Shown here piece by piece: positions 7,357 to 15,924 of a stretch of 50,039 nt of DNA. Under the pieces are notes generated by a model. It worked only from the letters and a program-made list of their open reading frames with translations. It was not told the origin of the DNA and searched no databases. The DNA comes from an uncultured Acidimicrobiales bacterium (GTDB taxonomy: Bacteria > Actinomycetota > Acidimicrobiia > Acidimicrobiales > SZUA-35). The stretch covers positions 1 through 50,039 of the forward strand of contig CALEWY010000051.1 of NCBI GenBank assembly GCA_937925335.1. The letters are read 5' to 3'. Both the position numbers and the translations under genes were made by a program. Position 1 is the first letter of the stretch; each line of letters opens with the position of its first letter.

Positions 7357-10232
7357 GTGGCGAGTTCAAACCATCGAGGCTTGGCCCCCAGTCCGGAGAG
7401 GTGATCGATCGATCAGCAACGATTCGGTTCACGTGGGACAGCAAGGTGATGACCGGCTTCGCTGGTGACACCATCGCATCCGCGCTCATGGCGAATGGTG
7501 TGCGCATCGTGTCGCGCAGCATGAAGTATCACCGGCCCCGCGGCTACATGACGGCCGACTACTGGGATCCGAACGGCTTCGTGCAAGTCGGCGACGACCC
7601 CAATGTGCGATCAGGTCATCGGCTGCTCGAACCCGGAATGACGATCGATCCGCAGAACGTCTGGCCATCGCTCGATCATGACGTGAAGGCCGCCAACGGA
7701 TTTGTCGGACGCTTCCTCACCGCCGGGTTCTACTACAAGACCTTCATCCGTCCTCAACGATTGTGGCCGGCGTTTGAGAAGGTTCTGTCGACGTTTGCGC
7801 CCGGCGGCACGGTCGACCTCGACACGCCACATCGATTGCACGACAAGCGTTACGCCCATCCGGACGTTGTCGTCGCGGGTGGAGGCCCGGCGGGTATGGC
7901 TGCGGCGATCGCCGCAGCCGAAGCAGGTGCACGCGTCATGCTCGTCGAGCACGAGCACCATCTCGGCGGCCACCTGCTGTGGGGCTCAGACGAGGACCGA
8001 GCACTGGCTGCCAAGATGCGCGACGCAGCCGACGTAGCCGGAGTCGAGATCCTGACCGACTCGACGGTGACCGGACGCTACGAGGACAACTGGGTGTCGA
8101 TCGTTCAGCGCAACCACCCGCTCGCCGTCGAGCGGCTGATCAAGGCGCGAGCAACGTCGCTCGTCGTCGCACCCGGGCTCATCGAGCGCCCGTACGTCTT
8201 TGCGGGCAACGACAAACCGGGCGTGATGTTGTCCGGCGCTGTTCGCCGGATGATCAACATGTATGCGGTCAAGCCCGGCAGTCGAGCGGTCGTGCTGACC
8301 GCCAACGCCGATGGTGATGCGGCGGTCGCCGACCTTCGCGACGTCGGGGTTGAGGTTGCCCGCGTCGTTGATGCTCGAGCCGGCGAGAACGTCGCATCGG
8401 CGAACGGGCCAGGTCGGACAGTCGAGTCGGTGACCCTGGGCGACGGGACATCGATCGACTGCGACCTGCTCGTGACGGCGGTTGGCTGGACCGCTCCAAC
8501 GTCGCTGCTCAACATGGCGGCCGATCGGCCCGTCTACGACGCAACGGCAGCTCGCTTCTTCCCAGGGGGACCGATCGACACGGTGCTCAGCACCGGCGGA
8601 TTGACGGGTGACGGCACCGTGGAGCAACTCGTTGAACATGGGCGAGCGACCGGTCGCCTTGCGGCGGAGCGCTCGGCTGTTGCGAAGCACCGAATCCAGG
8701 CGCACACCGCTCGAGCCGCGCCGGTCTCTGGAGATGAACCAGCCTGGCCGCACGATCTGCGGGCGGCGCTTGGGCGAGATCCTCATCCTGAACTCTTCCG
8801 TTCGACCACCCACGGAATCGTGGACTTCTCCGAAGACGTCAGCTCGAAGGATCTGGTCGGTGCCGCCGCCGAAGGCTTCGATTCGGTCGAACTCTTGAAG
8901 CGGTTCACAACCGCGACCATGGGCCCGTCACAGGGCAAGTTGGAAACGGTCAACACCGTTGCCGTTCTGGCGGAGGCTCGGGGCGAAACGATCGAAGAGG
9001 TCGGCACGACGGTCTGGCGGCCGCCGTACGCGCCCATCACCCTTGGCGCGCTCGCCGGTCGAATCTTCGAGCCGGTGCGCGTGTCGTCGATTCAGCCGTG
9101 GCACGAAGCGAACGGTGCCGTCGACATTCTGGCGGGTGCATGGAAACGACCAGAGCACTACGGCGATCCTGCGGCTGAGGTGATGAACACCCGGACAAAC
9201 GTCGGCATCATCGACGTCACGCCGCTTGGCAAGCTCGATCTGCAGGGCCCTGACGTCCCGAAACTGCTGAGCCAGCTCTACACGAACAAGTGGATGCAGT
9301 TGCCCGTTGGGTCGGTGCGGTACGGGATCATGTGCGCCGAGGATGGTGTGGTGCTCGATGACGGTGTCACTGCTCGTCTCGGCGACGAGCACTACCTGAT
9401 GACCACGACCAGTTCCGGCGCCGCCACGATTTGGGAGTGGGCCGAGAACTGGTTGCAGACCGAACACCCCGAGTGGCAGGTGCACGTCACACCGGTGACA
9501 ACCGGGCTCTGCAGCATCAACATCGCAGGGCCGAACTCGCGAACACTGCTCGGTCGATTGTGTCCAGACATCGACCTCGATCCCGACGCGTTTCCATACA
9601 TGCATGTGCGCACCGGAACGGTGGCCGGGGTTGATGACTGCATCGCTTGGCGGATCGGGTTCACCGGCGAGCTGTCCTATGAGATCCACGTGCCATCCGG
9701 CTACGGGTTGCACGTCTGGAACGCGTTGTTGGACGCCGGGGCTGACCTCGGGATCAAGCCGTTCGGGTTGGAGGCGCAGCGAATCATGCGTCTGGAGAAG
9801 GGCCACTTCATCGTTGGTCAAGACACCGACGGCTTGACCAAGGCTCCGTCCACCGGGCTCGCACCGCTGATCAAACTCGACAAAGACGACTTCGCTGGCA
9901 AGGCCGAACTTGGTTGGGCGCTCGACGAGTTCGCAAGTGCGGAAAGTAAGGCACCTCGACTTGTGGCGATTCAGCCGACCGACCCGACCGTTGTGCCCCA
10001 TGAGGCATCACAAATCGTGAGAGCCGGGACGAACGAGATCCTCGGCCGGATCACCTCATCTCGAATGTCGCCGACACTGGGCCGTTCGATCTGTCTCGGG
10101 CAGGTTGCCATCGATGCGGCCGCTCCAGGGACGATGCTGACGATCGTGTTGGCCGATGGCACTCGTACAACTGCAGAAGTGATGGCGCGCCATGCCCACT
10201 TCGATCCCGAAGGAGAACGTCTCCGTGGTTGA
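7353..10232 (+). CDS. soxA: Sarcosine oxidase-type enzyme, alpha subunit
   Basis: 959 residues, the usual length. An N-terminal ferredoxin-like domain ('VMTGFAGDTIASALMANGVRIVSRSMKYHRPRG', about 30-62) is followed by an NAD-binding FAD-type domain with VVVAGGGPAGMAAAIAAAEAG near residue 170. The C-terminal half (about 575-959) is a GcvT-like tetrahydrofolate domain, with 'TPLGKLDLQGPDV', 'SYEIHVPSGYGLHVWNAL' and 'GLEAQRIMRLEKGHFIVGQD'. In the family this domain takes the C1 unit from the oxidised N-methyl group to make methylene-THF. The ATG at 7353 is set by the ATGA overlap with soxD. Translation starting further upstream would run through soxD in another frame. Confidence 0.94.
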   Translation: MSGEFKPSRLGPQSGEVIDRSATIRFTWDSKVMTGFAGDTIASALMANGVRIVSRSMKYHRPRGYMTADYWDPNGFVQVGDDPNVRSGHRLLEPGMTIDPQNVWPSLDHDVKAANGFVGRFLTAGFYYKTFIRPQRLWPAFEKVLSTFAPGGTVDLDTPHRLHDKRYAHPDVVVAGGGPAGMAAAIAAAEAGARVMLVEHEHHLGGHLLWGSDEDRALAAKMRDAADVAGVEILTDSTVTGRYEDNWVSIVQRNHPLAVERLIKARATSLVVAPGLIERPYVFAGNDKPGVMLSGAVRRMINMYAVKPGSRAVVLTANADGDAAVADLRDVGVEVARVVDARAGENVASANGPGRTVESVTLGDGTSIDCDLLVTAVGWTAPTSLLNMAADRPVYDATAARFFPGGPIDTVLSTGGLTGDGTVEQLVEHGRATGRLAAERSAVAKHRIQAHTARAAPVSGDEPAWPHDLRAALGRDPHPELFRSTTHGIVDFSEDVSSKDLVGAAAEGFDSVELLKRFTTATMGPSQGKLETVNTVAVLAEARGETIEEVGTTVWRPPYAPITLGALAGRIFEPVRVSSIQPWHEANGAVDILAGAWKRPEHYGDPAAEVMNTRTNVGIIDVTPLGKLDLQGPDVPKLLSQLYTNKWMQLPVGSVRYGIMCAEDGVVLDDGVTARLGDEHYLMTTTSSGAATIWEWAENWLQTEHPEWQVHVTPVTTGLCSINIAGPNSRTLLGRLCPDIDLDPDAFPYMHVRTGTVAGVDDCIAWRIGFTGELSYEIHVPSGYGLHVWNALLDAGADLGIKPFGLEAQRIMRLEKGHFIVGQDTDGLTKAPSTGLAPLIKLDKDDFAGKAELGWALDEFASAESKAPRLVAIQPTDPTVVPHEASQIVRAGTNEILGRITSSRMSPTLGRSICLGQVAIDAAAPGTMLTIVLADGTRTTAEVMARHAHFDPEGERLRG

Positions 10233-10863
10233 CCCGAACTCAGTGAACCCAGTCTTTGAGAGCCCGATCACAAGCACCAACAGTGGGTCGGCTGGCACCT
10301 CAATCGGCACGTCAGCCGATCAAGCGGCGCTGACTCTCGCTGACGAGTCCTCGCTGACGAAGACTCTGATTCGAGCCGAGCCTAGGACAAAGGCGGAGCG
10401 CCAACTCGACGTTGTCTTTGGCGCGAGCCGTCTCGTCGACGGCGTCGTGATCAGTGGTCAACGACCGTCTGAGTGGCTCGTGATCGGAGAGGCGAACGAC
10501 GTCAGTACGTTCGTCGATCGGATCGACCGCGAGGGACACGTGAGCCTCGTCGACCACACCCACAGTCGAGCGATGATGAGGCTCACCGGACTCGATGCGT
10601 CACGAGTGCTCGAGAAGGTCTGCAGCCTCGATTGGTCAAGCGAGATGACCCCGAACGGCGCGGTCGTGTCGGCATCGGTCGCCAAGGTCGGCTGCGACAT
10701 CGTGCGCAACGACACGTTTCGACACGGCTCCGCGTTGGCCAGCTCTGCTCCAACCGAGGTGATACCGCCGTCGTATTGGATTGCGTGCGACCGTTCCTTC
10801 GCCCAGTACTTGTTCGACGCCATCCTCGACGCCGGACAAGAGTTCGGCCTTCTGCCCGCCTAG
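10225..10863 (+). CDS. soxG: Sarcosine oxidase-type enzyme, gamma subunit
   Basis: 212 residues from GTG 10225, chosen because AAGGAG at 10210-10215 lies nine bases upstream. An ATG at 10192 would overlap soxA much further. Gamma is the least conserved subunit and completes the alpha-beta-gamma-delta complex. It shows the weak GcvT-like pattern expected: 'HSRAMMRLTGLDASRVLEKVCSLDW' near residues 112-136 and 'YWIACDRSFAQYLFDAIL' near 182-199. The N-terminal ~50 residues are Ser/Thr-rich and probably flexible. It overlaps soxA by 8 bases and ends the operon. Confidence 0.85.
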   Translation: MVDPNSVNPVFESPITSTNSGSAGTSIGTSADQAALTLADESSLTKTLIRAEPRTKAERQLDVVFGASRLVDGVVISGQRPSEWLVIGEANDVSTFVDRIDREGHVSLVDHTHSRAMMRLTGLDASRVLEKVCSLDWSSEMTPNGAVVSASVAKVGCDIVRNDTFRHGSALASSAPTEVIPPSYWIACDRSFAQYLFDAILDAGQEFGLLPA

Positions 10864-10969
10864 GCGCCACCCCGAGGCGAACGAAAACTCGCGCCCTGGG
10901 GCGCGGTACATCTGCGTTCGTTCGAACGTCCGTCATCGCAATCGGCCGTACCAACAGCGGATCCTGCGA

Positions 10970-10998
10970 ACCTGCCGCACCTCAGAGGAGCGGCAGGT
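10970..10998. repeat. Fourth copy of the GCGGCAGGT palindrome
   Basis: A 29-base inverted repeat with arms ACCTGCCGC and GCGGCAGGT and the core ACCTCAGAGGA, almost identical to 1550-1578. It lies in the 177-bp gap between the convergent soxG and DNA glycosylase genes. It could fold as a hairpin and act as a terminator, but no T-run follows on either strand. Confidence 0.6.
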
Positions 10999-11040
10999 CG
11001 CACGAACACAAATCTGGACCATACGGTTGGCCGGTTGGGC

Positions 11041-11625
11041 TTAGGCCAGCACTTGAGCGATGCGTTCTTGGACTGCCGGGAGGGTGTTGGTCTCGAACCA
11101 CGGGTTCTTCGTGAGCCAGTGCTGATTACGAGGCGAGGGGTGGGGGAGAACCACCGTCTCGGGCAGGTAGTCGGCCCAGTTCGCAACGGTCTCGGTCAAC
11201 GTCTTCTTCCGGTTCTCGACGTATCGCGTCTGCGCGTAGGTGCCGATGATGATGTCGAGACGATCGGTCGGCAGCATCGACAGAACCTCGTCGTGCCACA
11301 GCGGTGCACATTCAGGCCGAGGCGGTTTGTCGCCAGACTTGGCAGAGCCGGGGAAACAGAACCCCATCGGCACAAGGGCGACGATCTCAGGATCGTAGAA
11401 CTGCTCGGATGTGAGACCGAGCCACCGACGAAGCGTGTCGCCGCTTGGATCGTTCCACGGAATGCCGGATTCGTGCACCCGGCGCCCCGGGGCCTGGCCG
11501 ATGATGACGATCCTCGAACGTGTGCCGACCTGAACGACTGGTCGTGGCTCGTGGTCGAGGTGTTCTGCGCAGACCCTGCACGCCGCAACATCGGTCAGCA
11601 GAGCATCGAGCGAGCGCCGGCTCAT
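11041..11625 (-). CDS. Uracil-DNA glycosylase family protein, probable 4Fe-4S
   Basis: 194 residues. It should remove uracil or a related base from DNA. Four cysteines, C16-x2-C19 and C90-x15-C106, have the spacing of the 4Fe-4S site in thermophile-type (family 4) glycosylases. Motif A is 'IVIIGQAPGRRVHESGIPWND' (39-59) and the DNA-intercalation motif is HPSPRNQ (162-168); HPSP is more usual in family 1 enzymes. The start overlaps the stop of the upstream small membrane-protein frame as ATGA. It is convergent with soxG. The family assignment is firm; exact substrate preference is not. Confidence 0.88.
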   Translation of the reverse strand: MSRRSLDALLTDVAACRVCAEHLDHEPRPVVQVGTRSRIVIIGQAPGRRVHESGIPWNDPSGDTLRRWLGLTSEQFYDPEIVALVPMGFCFPGSAKSGDKPPRPECAPLWHDEVLSMLPTDRLDIIIGTYAQTRYVENRKKTLTETVANWADYLPETVVLPHPSPRNQHWLTKNPWFETNTLPAVQERIAQVLA

Positions 11626-11807
11626 GCGAAGTCCAGAACGCCGACCAAGACGGCGACGGGAATCGATGCGTAGCCCAGTCCGATTGCGATCGCCTCACAC
11701 GCTGCGAGCCCTCGCATGCCTGGTTCTCCGAGCGTGTGTGACGTTATGCCGATCGACTGCGTGAGCGACCACAGTCCGAGGAACAGATGCAACGAGAGAG
11801 CGGCCAC
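11622..11807 (-). CDS. Small membrane protein, unknown function
   Basis: 61 residues from GTG 11807 with two probable membrane segments: 'LHLFLGLWSLTQSIGI' (about 6-21) and 'EAIAIGLGYASIPVAVLVGVL' (about 38-58). Its TGA overlaps the ATG of the glycosylase (ATGA, 11622-11625), which argues that it is translated. Against it: no clear ribosome-binding site, a very short frame and no recognised family. It could be a by-product of the leader of the glycosylase gene. Confidence 0.42.
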   Translation of the reverse strand: MAALSLHLFLGLWSLTQSIGITSHTLGEPGMRGLAACEAIAIGLGYASIPVAVLVGVLDFA

Positions 11808-11913
11808 TCCGAGAAGTTAGACCCAGGACGCGCCGTGAGCATGAAGGCCCGAGCTCGATGGTTCGGCGATCTCCTTGTGACTTCCCTCCCGGGGGGGAGT
11901 CGGTGAACGAAGC

Positions 11914-11942
11914 TTGACAAACATTTGAGCGAATGCTCAAAT
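11914..11942 (+). promoter_or_regulatory. Promoter with embedded palindromic operator
   Basis: TTGACA at 11914-11919 fits a -35 box; 17 bases later TCAAAT (11937-11942) could serve as -10. The spacer and -10 are covered by a perfect dyad: ATTTGAGC (11923-11930), GAAT, GCTCAAAT (11935-11942). A repressor bound here would block the promoter of the membrane protein gene at 12004. The form resembles TetR-family operators. Confidence 0.6.
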
Positions 11943-12003
11943 AGTGGGCATTCGGTTCTGACACACGAACCCAAACGGCAACCACACGGCAGACGGAGCA
12001 ACG

Positions 12004-12669
12004 ATGCGGGCACTTCGAGGAATGGCAACGGGAGGGGTCACCGGCCTTTTGGCTGGGGTCAGCACCGCAATGCTCATTGCGCTGGTTGCTGCAGTCAGCG
12101 TTGGAATCTCATCCGATCTTGAGAGCGCCCTCGGCACGTTCTTCGTGATCGCGATGTTCGGCGTCTTCATCGGTGGTGCGATTGGGGCGATCGTTGGCCT
12201 CGTTGCTGGGCTGTTGTTCGGGGCGATCGGCGTGGAACAGTGGGCGCCGCAGATCACCGCGTTGTTGATGGCTGGGGTTCCCTTGGGCCTTGCTCCTTCA
12301 GCCGGCACGCTGGTTGCGTCGCTGCCCCTCGCAACCATCGGTGCGTTGGCCGGAATGTTCTTCCGTCGAACCTTGGACAAGCCGAACGGGCCATCAAGCC
12401 CCGTCCAGCCGGCGTTTCCTCAGCCGCGCACACTGCAGCCGAACGGCCTCCAGCCCAACACGTTGCAGCCGAACGCACTGCAGCCGAACGCACTCCAGCC
12501 TGCGTACATGCAGGCGGTTCCTCCCGCCTTCCCGCCGACGAGCCCGCCGACCTGCCCGCCGACTTGGAACCAGCCACCGATCTTCAGCGACGTTGTCACC
12601 GCTGGCCCGGCTCCGGTTCAGGCGGTGGTTCCGCCCCGACCCGCGAGGTCCGACGAGACGACCCGGTGA
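12004..12669 (+). CDS. Membrane protein with Leu-Gln-Pro-Asn repeat tail
   Basis: 221 residues, not assigned to a known family. The first ~120 residues are glycine/alanine-rich membrane helices (about 10-35, 44-75, 83-118, e.g. 'GGAIGAIVGLVAGLLFGAIG'), reminiscent of glycine-zipper membrane proteins. After the basic 'FFRRTLDKP' anchor comes a Pro/Gln-rich tail with about five imperfect LQPN(A/T/G) pentapeptides (about 139-163), then a PPT/PPA-rich stretch, probably unstructured. Expression is likely controlled by the palindrome at 11923-11942. Function unknown. Confidence 0.75.
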   Translation: MRALRGMATGGVTGLLAGVSTAMLIALVAAVSVGISSDLESALGTFFVIAMFGVFIGGAIGAIVGLVAGLLFGAIGVEQWAPQITALLMAGVPLGLAPSAGTLVASLPLATIGALAGMFFRRTLDKPNGPSSPVQPAFPQPRTLQPNGLQPNTLQPNALQPNALQPAYMQAVPPAFPPTSPPTCPPTWNQPPIFSDVVTAGPAPVQAVVPPRPARSDETTR

Positions 12670-12761
12670 GGTTCAGCGTGCGCCGGGGAGCGCTTTGCTC
12701 GGGCGCGGAACCAAGGGCATGCTTCGAACTCGATGACGGTTTGGCCTAGCGTCCTCCACGG

Positions 12762-13028
12762 ATGGCTTTGCAACGCGAACCTGAGACGCCGGGTTGGTAC
12801 CGCGTGATGTCACTGCCGTCGCGCCCGCTTCGCTATTGGGACGGCGAGGAATGGTTCGATCTGGAGGAGCCCGATGAGTCGCTCCCGTCGTCGAGTGAGG
12901 TGTTCCGTCACGAGCGCAACACGGCGGCCGAGCGAGCGATCGGTCGCACGGGGGCTCGGGCCGGCGAGGGCATTCCGTTTCACGAGCTCTACCTCCGGCG
13001 AACGTCGAAGAAGAAGCACAACTGGTAG
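12762..13028 (+). CDS. DUF2510-like small protein
   Basis: 88 residues. Residues 9-32 carry the DUF2510 pattern P-G-W-Y ... R-Y-W-D-G-x-x-W ('ETPGWYRVM', 'LRYWDGEEWFDL'), a short actinobacterial domain found on membrane and signalling proteins. There is no membrane helix here. The tail is charged and ends KKKHNW. ATG 12762 is 92 bp after the previous gene. Function of this domain is unknown to me. Confidence 0.72.
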   Translation: MALQREPETPGWYRVMSLPSRPLRYWDGEEWFDLEEPDESLPSSSEVFRHERNTAAERAIGRTGARAGEGIPFHELYLRRTSKKKHNW

Positions 13029-13073
13029 TGCGGCGGGCATGAAGTCCGCTGAGTGGTGCCCTAGGTTCTCGTG

Positions 13074-13700
13074 ATGGCATCGGACGACGGGCAACTTCGA
13101 CGGGTCTATGAGATCGACGATCCGGCGGAGATCCGTGACTACTACGACGAGTGGGCCGCGGGCTACGACGCGGAACTCATCGCCAACGGGTACGCCTCGC
13201 CGCAGCGGGTCGCTGAAGCCCTCGCATCACTGGTGAGCGATCGGTCGGCGCCGGTCCTCGACTATGGGTGTGGCACTGGTCTGTCTGGTGCGGCGCTCGT
13301 CGCCGCAGGTTTCGAAGTGGTCGATGGAGCTGACCCAGCGGCTGAAATGCTCTCGTCGGCGCGGTCCAAAGAGGTCTACCGAAACCTCGTCCAACTCGAT
13401 CTCGACGCGTCGGCACCCCCGTTCGACGAGGCTGGTTATGCAGCTGTTGCTGCCGTTGGCCTCATCGGTCCCGGTGCCGGACCGCTTTCACTCTTCGACC
13501 AACTCATGACGTTGGTTGCACCGAACGGCTTGTTCGGATTCTCGTTCAACGACCACGCCATGGAGGACCCGGCCTATCCCGCAAAGATCGCTGAGCACGT
13601 GTCCGGCGGTCGGGCGGAGATCGCCTTCGAGGAGTGGGGTCCGCATCTTCCTGGACTCGACGTTTCGGCCACGGTGTTCGTGCTTCGGCGCTCGGTTTGA
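13074..13700 (+). CDS. SAM-dependent methyltransferase
   Basis: 208 residues. Class I methyltransferase fold: the SAM-binding motif I is 'VLDYGCGTGLSGAALVAAGF' (about 61-80), the acidic strand 2 is 'VVDGADPAAEML' (about 81-92) and a later motif is 'YAAVAAVGLIGPGAG'. 'YYDEWAAGYDAELIANGY' at 22-39 is the usual N-terminal 'YD.wa..YD..l' motif of small-molecule methyltransferases. GTG 13071 and ATG 13074 are alternative starts. The substrate is unknown; it appears to be transcribed alone or with the DUF2510-like gene 45 bp upstream. Confidence 0.87.
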   Translation: MASDDGQLRRVYEIDDPAEIRDYYDEWAAGYDAELIANGYASPQRVAEALASLVSDRSAPVLDYGCGTGLSGAALVAAGFEVVDGADPAAEMLSSARSKEVYRNLVQLDLDASAPPFDEAGYAAVAAVGLIGPGAGPLSLFDQLMTLVAPNGLFGFSFNDHAMEDPAYPAKIAEHVSGGRAEIAFEEWGPHLPGLDVSATVFVLRRSV

Positions 13701-13818
13701 ACGATGGCGATGGTGAGGCACGAGGTGGCGGTGTGGCACGTCCAATGGATGGGTGCGCTCGTTCGGCCGCTACGCGAATTATCCTCACGGCTCGTCCATC
13801 GATTGACAGAGGTGAATG

Positions 13819-14790
13819 ATGGCTGGTGGCCTCGTCGGGTTGCTTGATGATGTTGCTGCGCTCGCAAAGCTTGCTGCCGCTTCGATCGATGATGTGGGAG
13901 CCGCAGCCGGCCGAGCCAGCGCGAAAGCTGCCGGTGTCGTCGTGGATGACACGGCGGTCACGCCCGCCTATGTGCAGGGCATTGCGGCTGAGCGCGAACT
14001 GCCGATCATCAAGAAGATCGCCACCGGTTCGCTCCGCAACAAGCTGTTCTTCATCCTGCCCGCAGCCCTCTTGTTGAGTGCAGTGGCCGAGACGCTCGTC
14101 GAGGTCATCTTGATGCTCGGTGGCACCTACCTGTGTTTTGAGGGCGTCGAGAAGATCTACCACAAGCTCTCCGGCGATGATCACGGTGGGCATGACGTCC
14201 CGGCCGCCATCAAGGGGCCAGAGGCCGAGAAAGAAACGATCGCTGGTGCGGTTCGCACCGACTTCATCCTGTCTGCCGAGATCATGGTGATCTCGCGGAA
14301 AGAGGTGATCGACGAACCGATCGTCTCTCGAGCGGTGATCTTGGTCGTCGTTGCGATCTTCATCACGCTGATCGTTTACGGAATCGTCGCCCTGATCGTG
14401 AAGATGGACGACATCGGTTTGTCGATGGCGAGCCGAGATTCCGAGTCCGCGCAAAAGACCGGTCGAGCACTGGTCAACGCAATGCCGGTTCTTCTGAAGT
14501 GGCTGTCTGTGATCGGAACCGCAGCGATGCTGTGGGTTGGCGGGCACATCATCGTCGTCGGCACGCACGAACTCGGGTGGGACGGTCTCTATGACATCGT
14601 CCACGGACTCGAAGAGTCGGTGAATGGCGTTTCCGGAATCGGCGGTCTGCTCTCGTGGCTCGTCAACACAGCGCTGTCGGCCGTCGTTGGCATCATTGTC
14701 GGCAGCATCGTGGTTGCCATCGTCACCAAGCTCCCGTTTGGTTCGCACGGTTCTGATGACTCCCACGGAGCACAAGCCGCTGTGCACTAA
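13819..14790 (+). CDS. DUF808-family membrane protein (YedI-like)
   Basis: 323 residues; the ATG at 13819 is preceded by AGAGG with better spacing than the ATG at 13816. The N-terminus 'AGGLVGLLDDVAALAKLAA' followed by 'TPAYVQGIAAERELPIIKKIATGSLRNK' is the DUF808 signature. Membrane segments are predicted at about 74-90 ('LFFILPAALLLSAVAE'), 172-195, 232-255 and 278-305. DUF808 proteins are inner-membrane proteins of unknown role. It is convergent with the F420-type oxidoreductase at 14876. Confidence 0.88.
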   Translation: MAGGLVGLLDDVAALAKLAAASIDDVGAAAGRASAKAAGVVVDDTAVTPAYVQGIAAERELPIIKKIATGSLRNKLFFILPAALLLSAVAETLVEVILMLGGTYLCFEGVEKIYHKLSGDDHGGHDVPAAIKGPEAEKETIAGAVRTDFILSAEIMVISRKEVIDEPIVSRAVILVVVAIFITLIVYGIVALIVKMDDIGLSMASRDSESAQKTGRALVNAMPVLLKWLSVIGTAAMLWVGGHIIVVGTHELGWDGLYDIVHGLEESVNGVSGIGGLLSWLVNTALSAVVGIIVGSIVVAIVTKLPFGSHGSDDSHGAQAAVH

Positions 14791-14798
14791 CGAGCCAG

Positions 14799-14855
14799 CA
14801 CAGGGCGAGTCAGGCCGCACAGGGCGAGTGAGACCGCACAGGGCGAGTGAGGTCG
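14799..14855. repeat. Three tandem 19-bp units
   Basis: CACAGGGCGAGTCAGGCCG, CACAGGGCGAGTGAGACCG and CACAGGGCGAGTGAGGTCG lie head to tail between the 3' ends of the convergent DUF808 and LLM genes. Non-coding; role unknown. Confidence 0.7.
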
Positions 14856-14875
14856 CGGTTGGCTCGCGAGACCGC

Positions 14876-15841
14876 TCAGGCGGTGGCGGCGAGAGCGACC
14901 TCGCCGAGCAGGCCAATTCGGTCCGGATTGTGGCCGTTGCCCGGCAGGTTGATCGTGAGCCCATCGACGCCGAGGTCCATGCAGGCCTTGAGTTGCTCGC
15001 CAACGGTGTCGGGGTCACCGAAGATCAAGATGCCCTTCACCATCTCGGCGATCTCATCGTTCCAGCCCTTGGCGCCGGCAACGGCTGCGAGGTCGGCTTC
15101 CGCCTCTTCCATCGTTGGTGCAACGAGCACCATCTGCAGCTTGGTCATCACAATTTCGGATCGATCTCGGCCAAGTCGTTCGCAGTGTTCGGCCAACACC
15201 TCCAGCTTGCGCGGAATCTCCGAGATCGGCCCGCCGGCCAGGTTCGACTCATCTGCGTATTGGGCGACCATTCGTAACGTCTTCTTCTCGCCGCCTCCGC
15301 CGATCATGATCGGGATACGGCTGATCGGGGCGGGGGAGTTGATGGCGTTGTCGACCTGGTAGTGCTTCCCATCGAGTGAGATGGGTTCGCCTCGCAACAT
15401 CGGAATGATGATTTGAAGTGACTCTTCGAGTTTCTCGAATCGGTCGGTGAAGGTGCCGAACTCGTAGCCCAATGCGTTGTGCTCGAGTTCAAACCAGCCC
15501 GCTCCGATGCCAAGTGTTGCTCGCCCGCCCGATGCGTGGTCGAGCGCGGTGATCGTCTTGGCGAGCAGTGTGGGGTGCCGGTAGGTATTGCCGGTGACCA
15601 GGGCAGACAGGCGAACGGTCTCGGTGTGCTGGGCAAGCGCAGCAAGGACGGAGTAGCACTCGTACATCGGCTCGTCGGGGGTTCCGATCCCCGGCAGTTG
15701 ATAGAAGTGGTCCATCACGAAGACTCGATCAAAGCCTGCGGCCTCAGCGGCTTTGGCCTGGGCGACGACGTTGCCGAAGATGTCGGCGTTGTCGACTCCT
15801 GGGTAGGTGAAGTTGGGGATCTGGTAGCCGAGGCGGGTCAT
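14876..15841 (-). CDS. LLM-class F420-dependent oxidoreductase
   Basis: 321 residues from the ATG at 15841, chosen because AAGGAG lies six bases upstream; an earlier in-frame GTG (15931) overlaps the operator. Luciferase fold with 'RLGYQIPNFTYPGVD' at the N-terminus, 'AEAAGFDRVFVMDHFYQLPGIG' (about 27-48), 'LSALVTGNTYRHPTLLAKTITALDHASGGR' (about 71-100) and 'LGIGAGWFELEHNALG', matching the actinobacterial F420 group (TIGR03560-like). Substrate unknown. Divergent from a TetR gene with two matched palindromes between them, so it is probably repressed by that regulator. Confidence 0.92.
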   Translation of the reverse strand: MTRLGYQIPNFTYPGVDNADIFGNVVAQAKAAEAAGFDRVFVMDHFYQLPGIGTPDEPMYECYSVLAALAQHTETVRLSALVTGNTYRHPTLLAKTITALDHASGGRATLGIGAGWFELEHNALGYEFGTFTDRFEKLEESLQIIIPMLRGEPISLDGKHYQVDNAINSPAPISRIPIMIGGGGEKKTLRMVAQYADESNLAGGPISEIPRKLEVLAEHCERLGRDRSEIVMTKLQMVLVAPTMEEAEADLAAVAGAKGWNDEIAEMVKGILIFGDPDTVGEQLKACMDLGVDGLTINLPGNGHNPDRIGLLGEVALAATA

Positions 15842-15924
15842 GCGGTACTCCTTGGAACGGGTGGCGGAAGGCGGACCAACCTGGCTGACCCAAAGGTCGA
15901 CGAGGTCTGCCAGCCTGCTGGTGC

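Noticed and set aside
13546-15018. 490-codon open frame on the minus strand
   Set aside because: It crosses the methyltransferase, DUF808 and oxidoreductase genes; composition is a shadow of the DUF808 codons.
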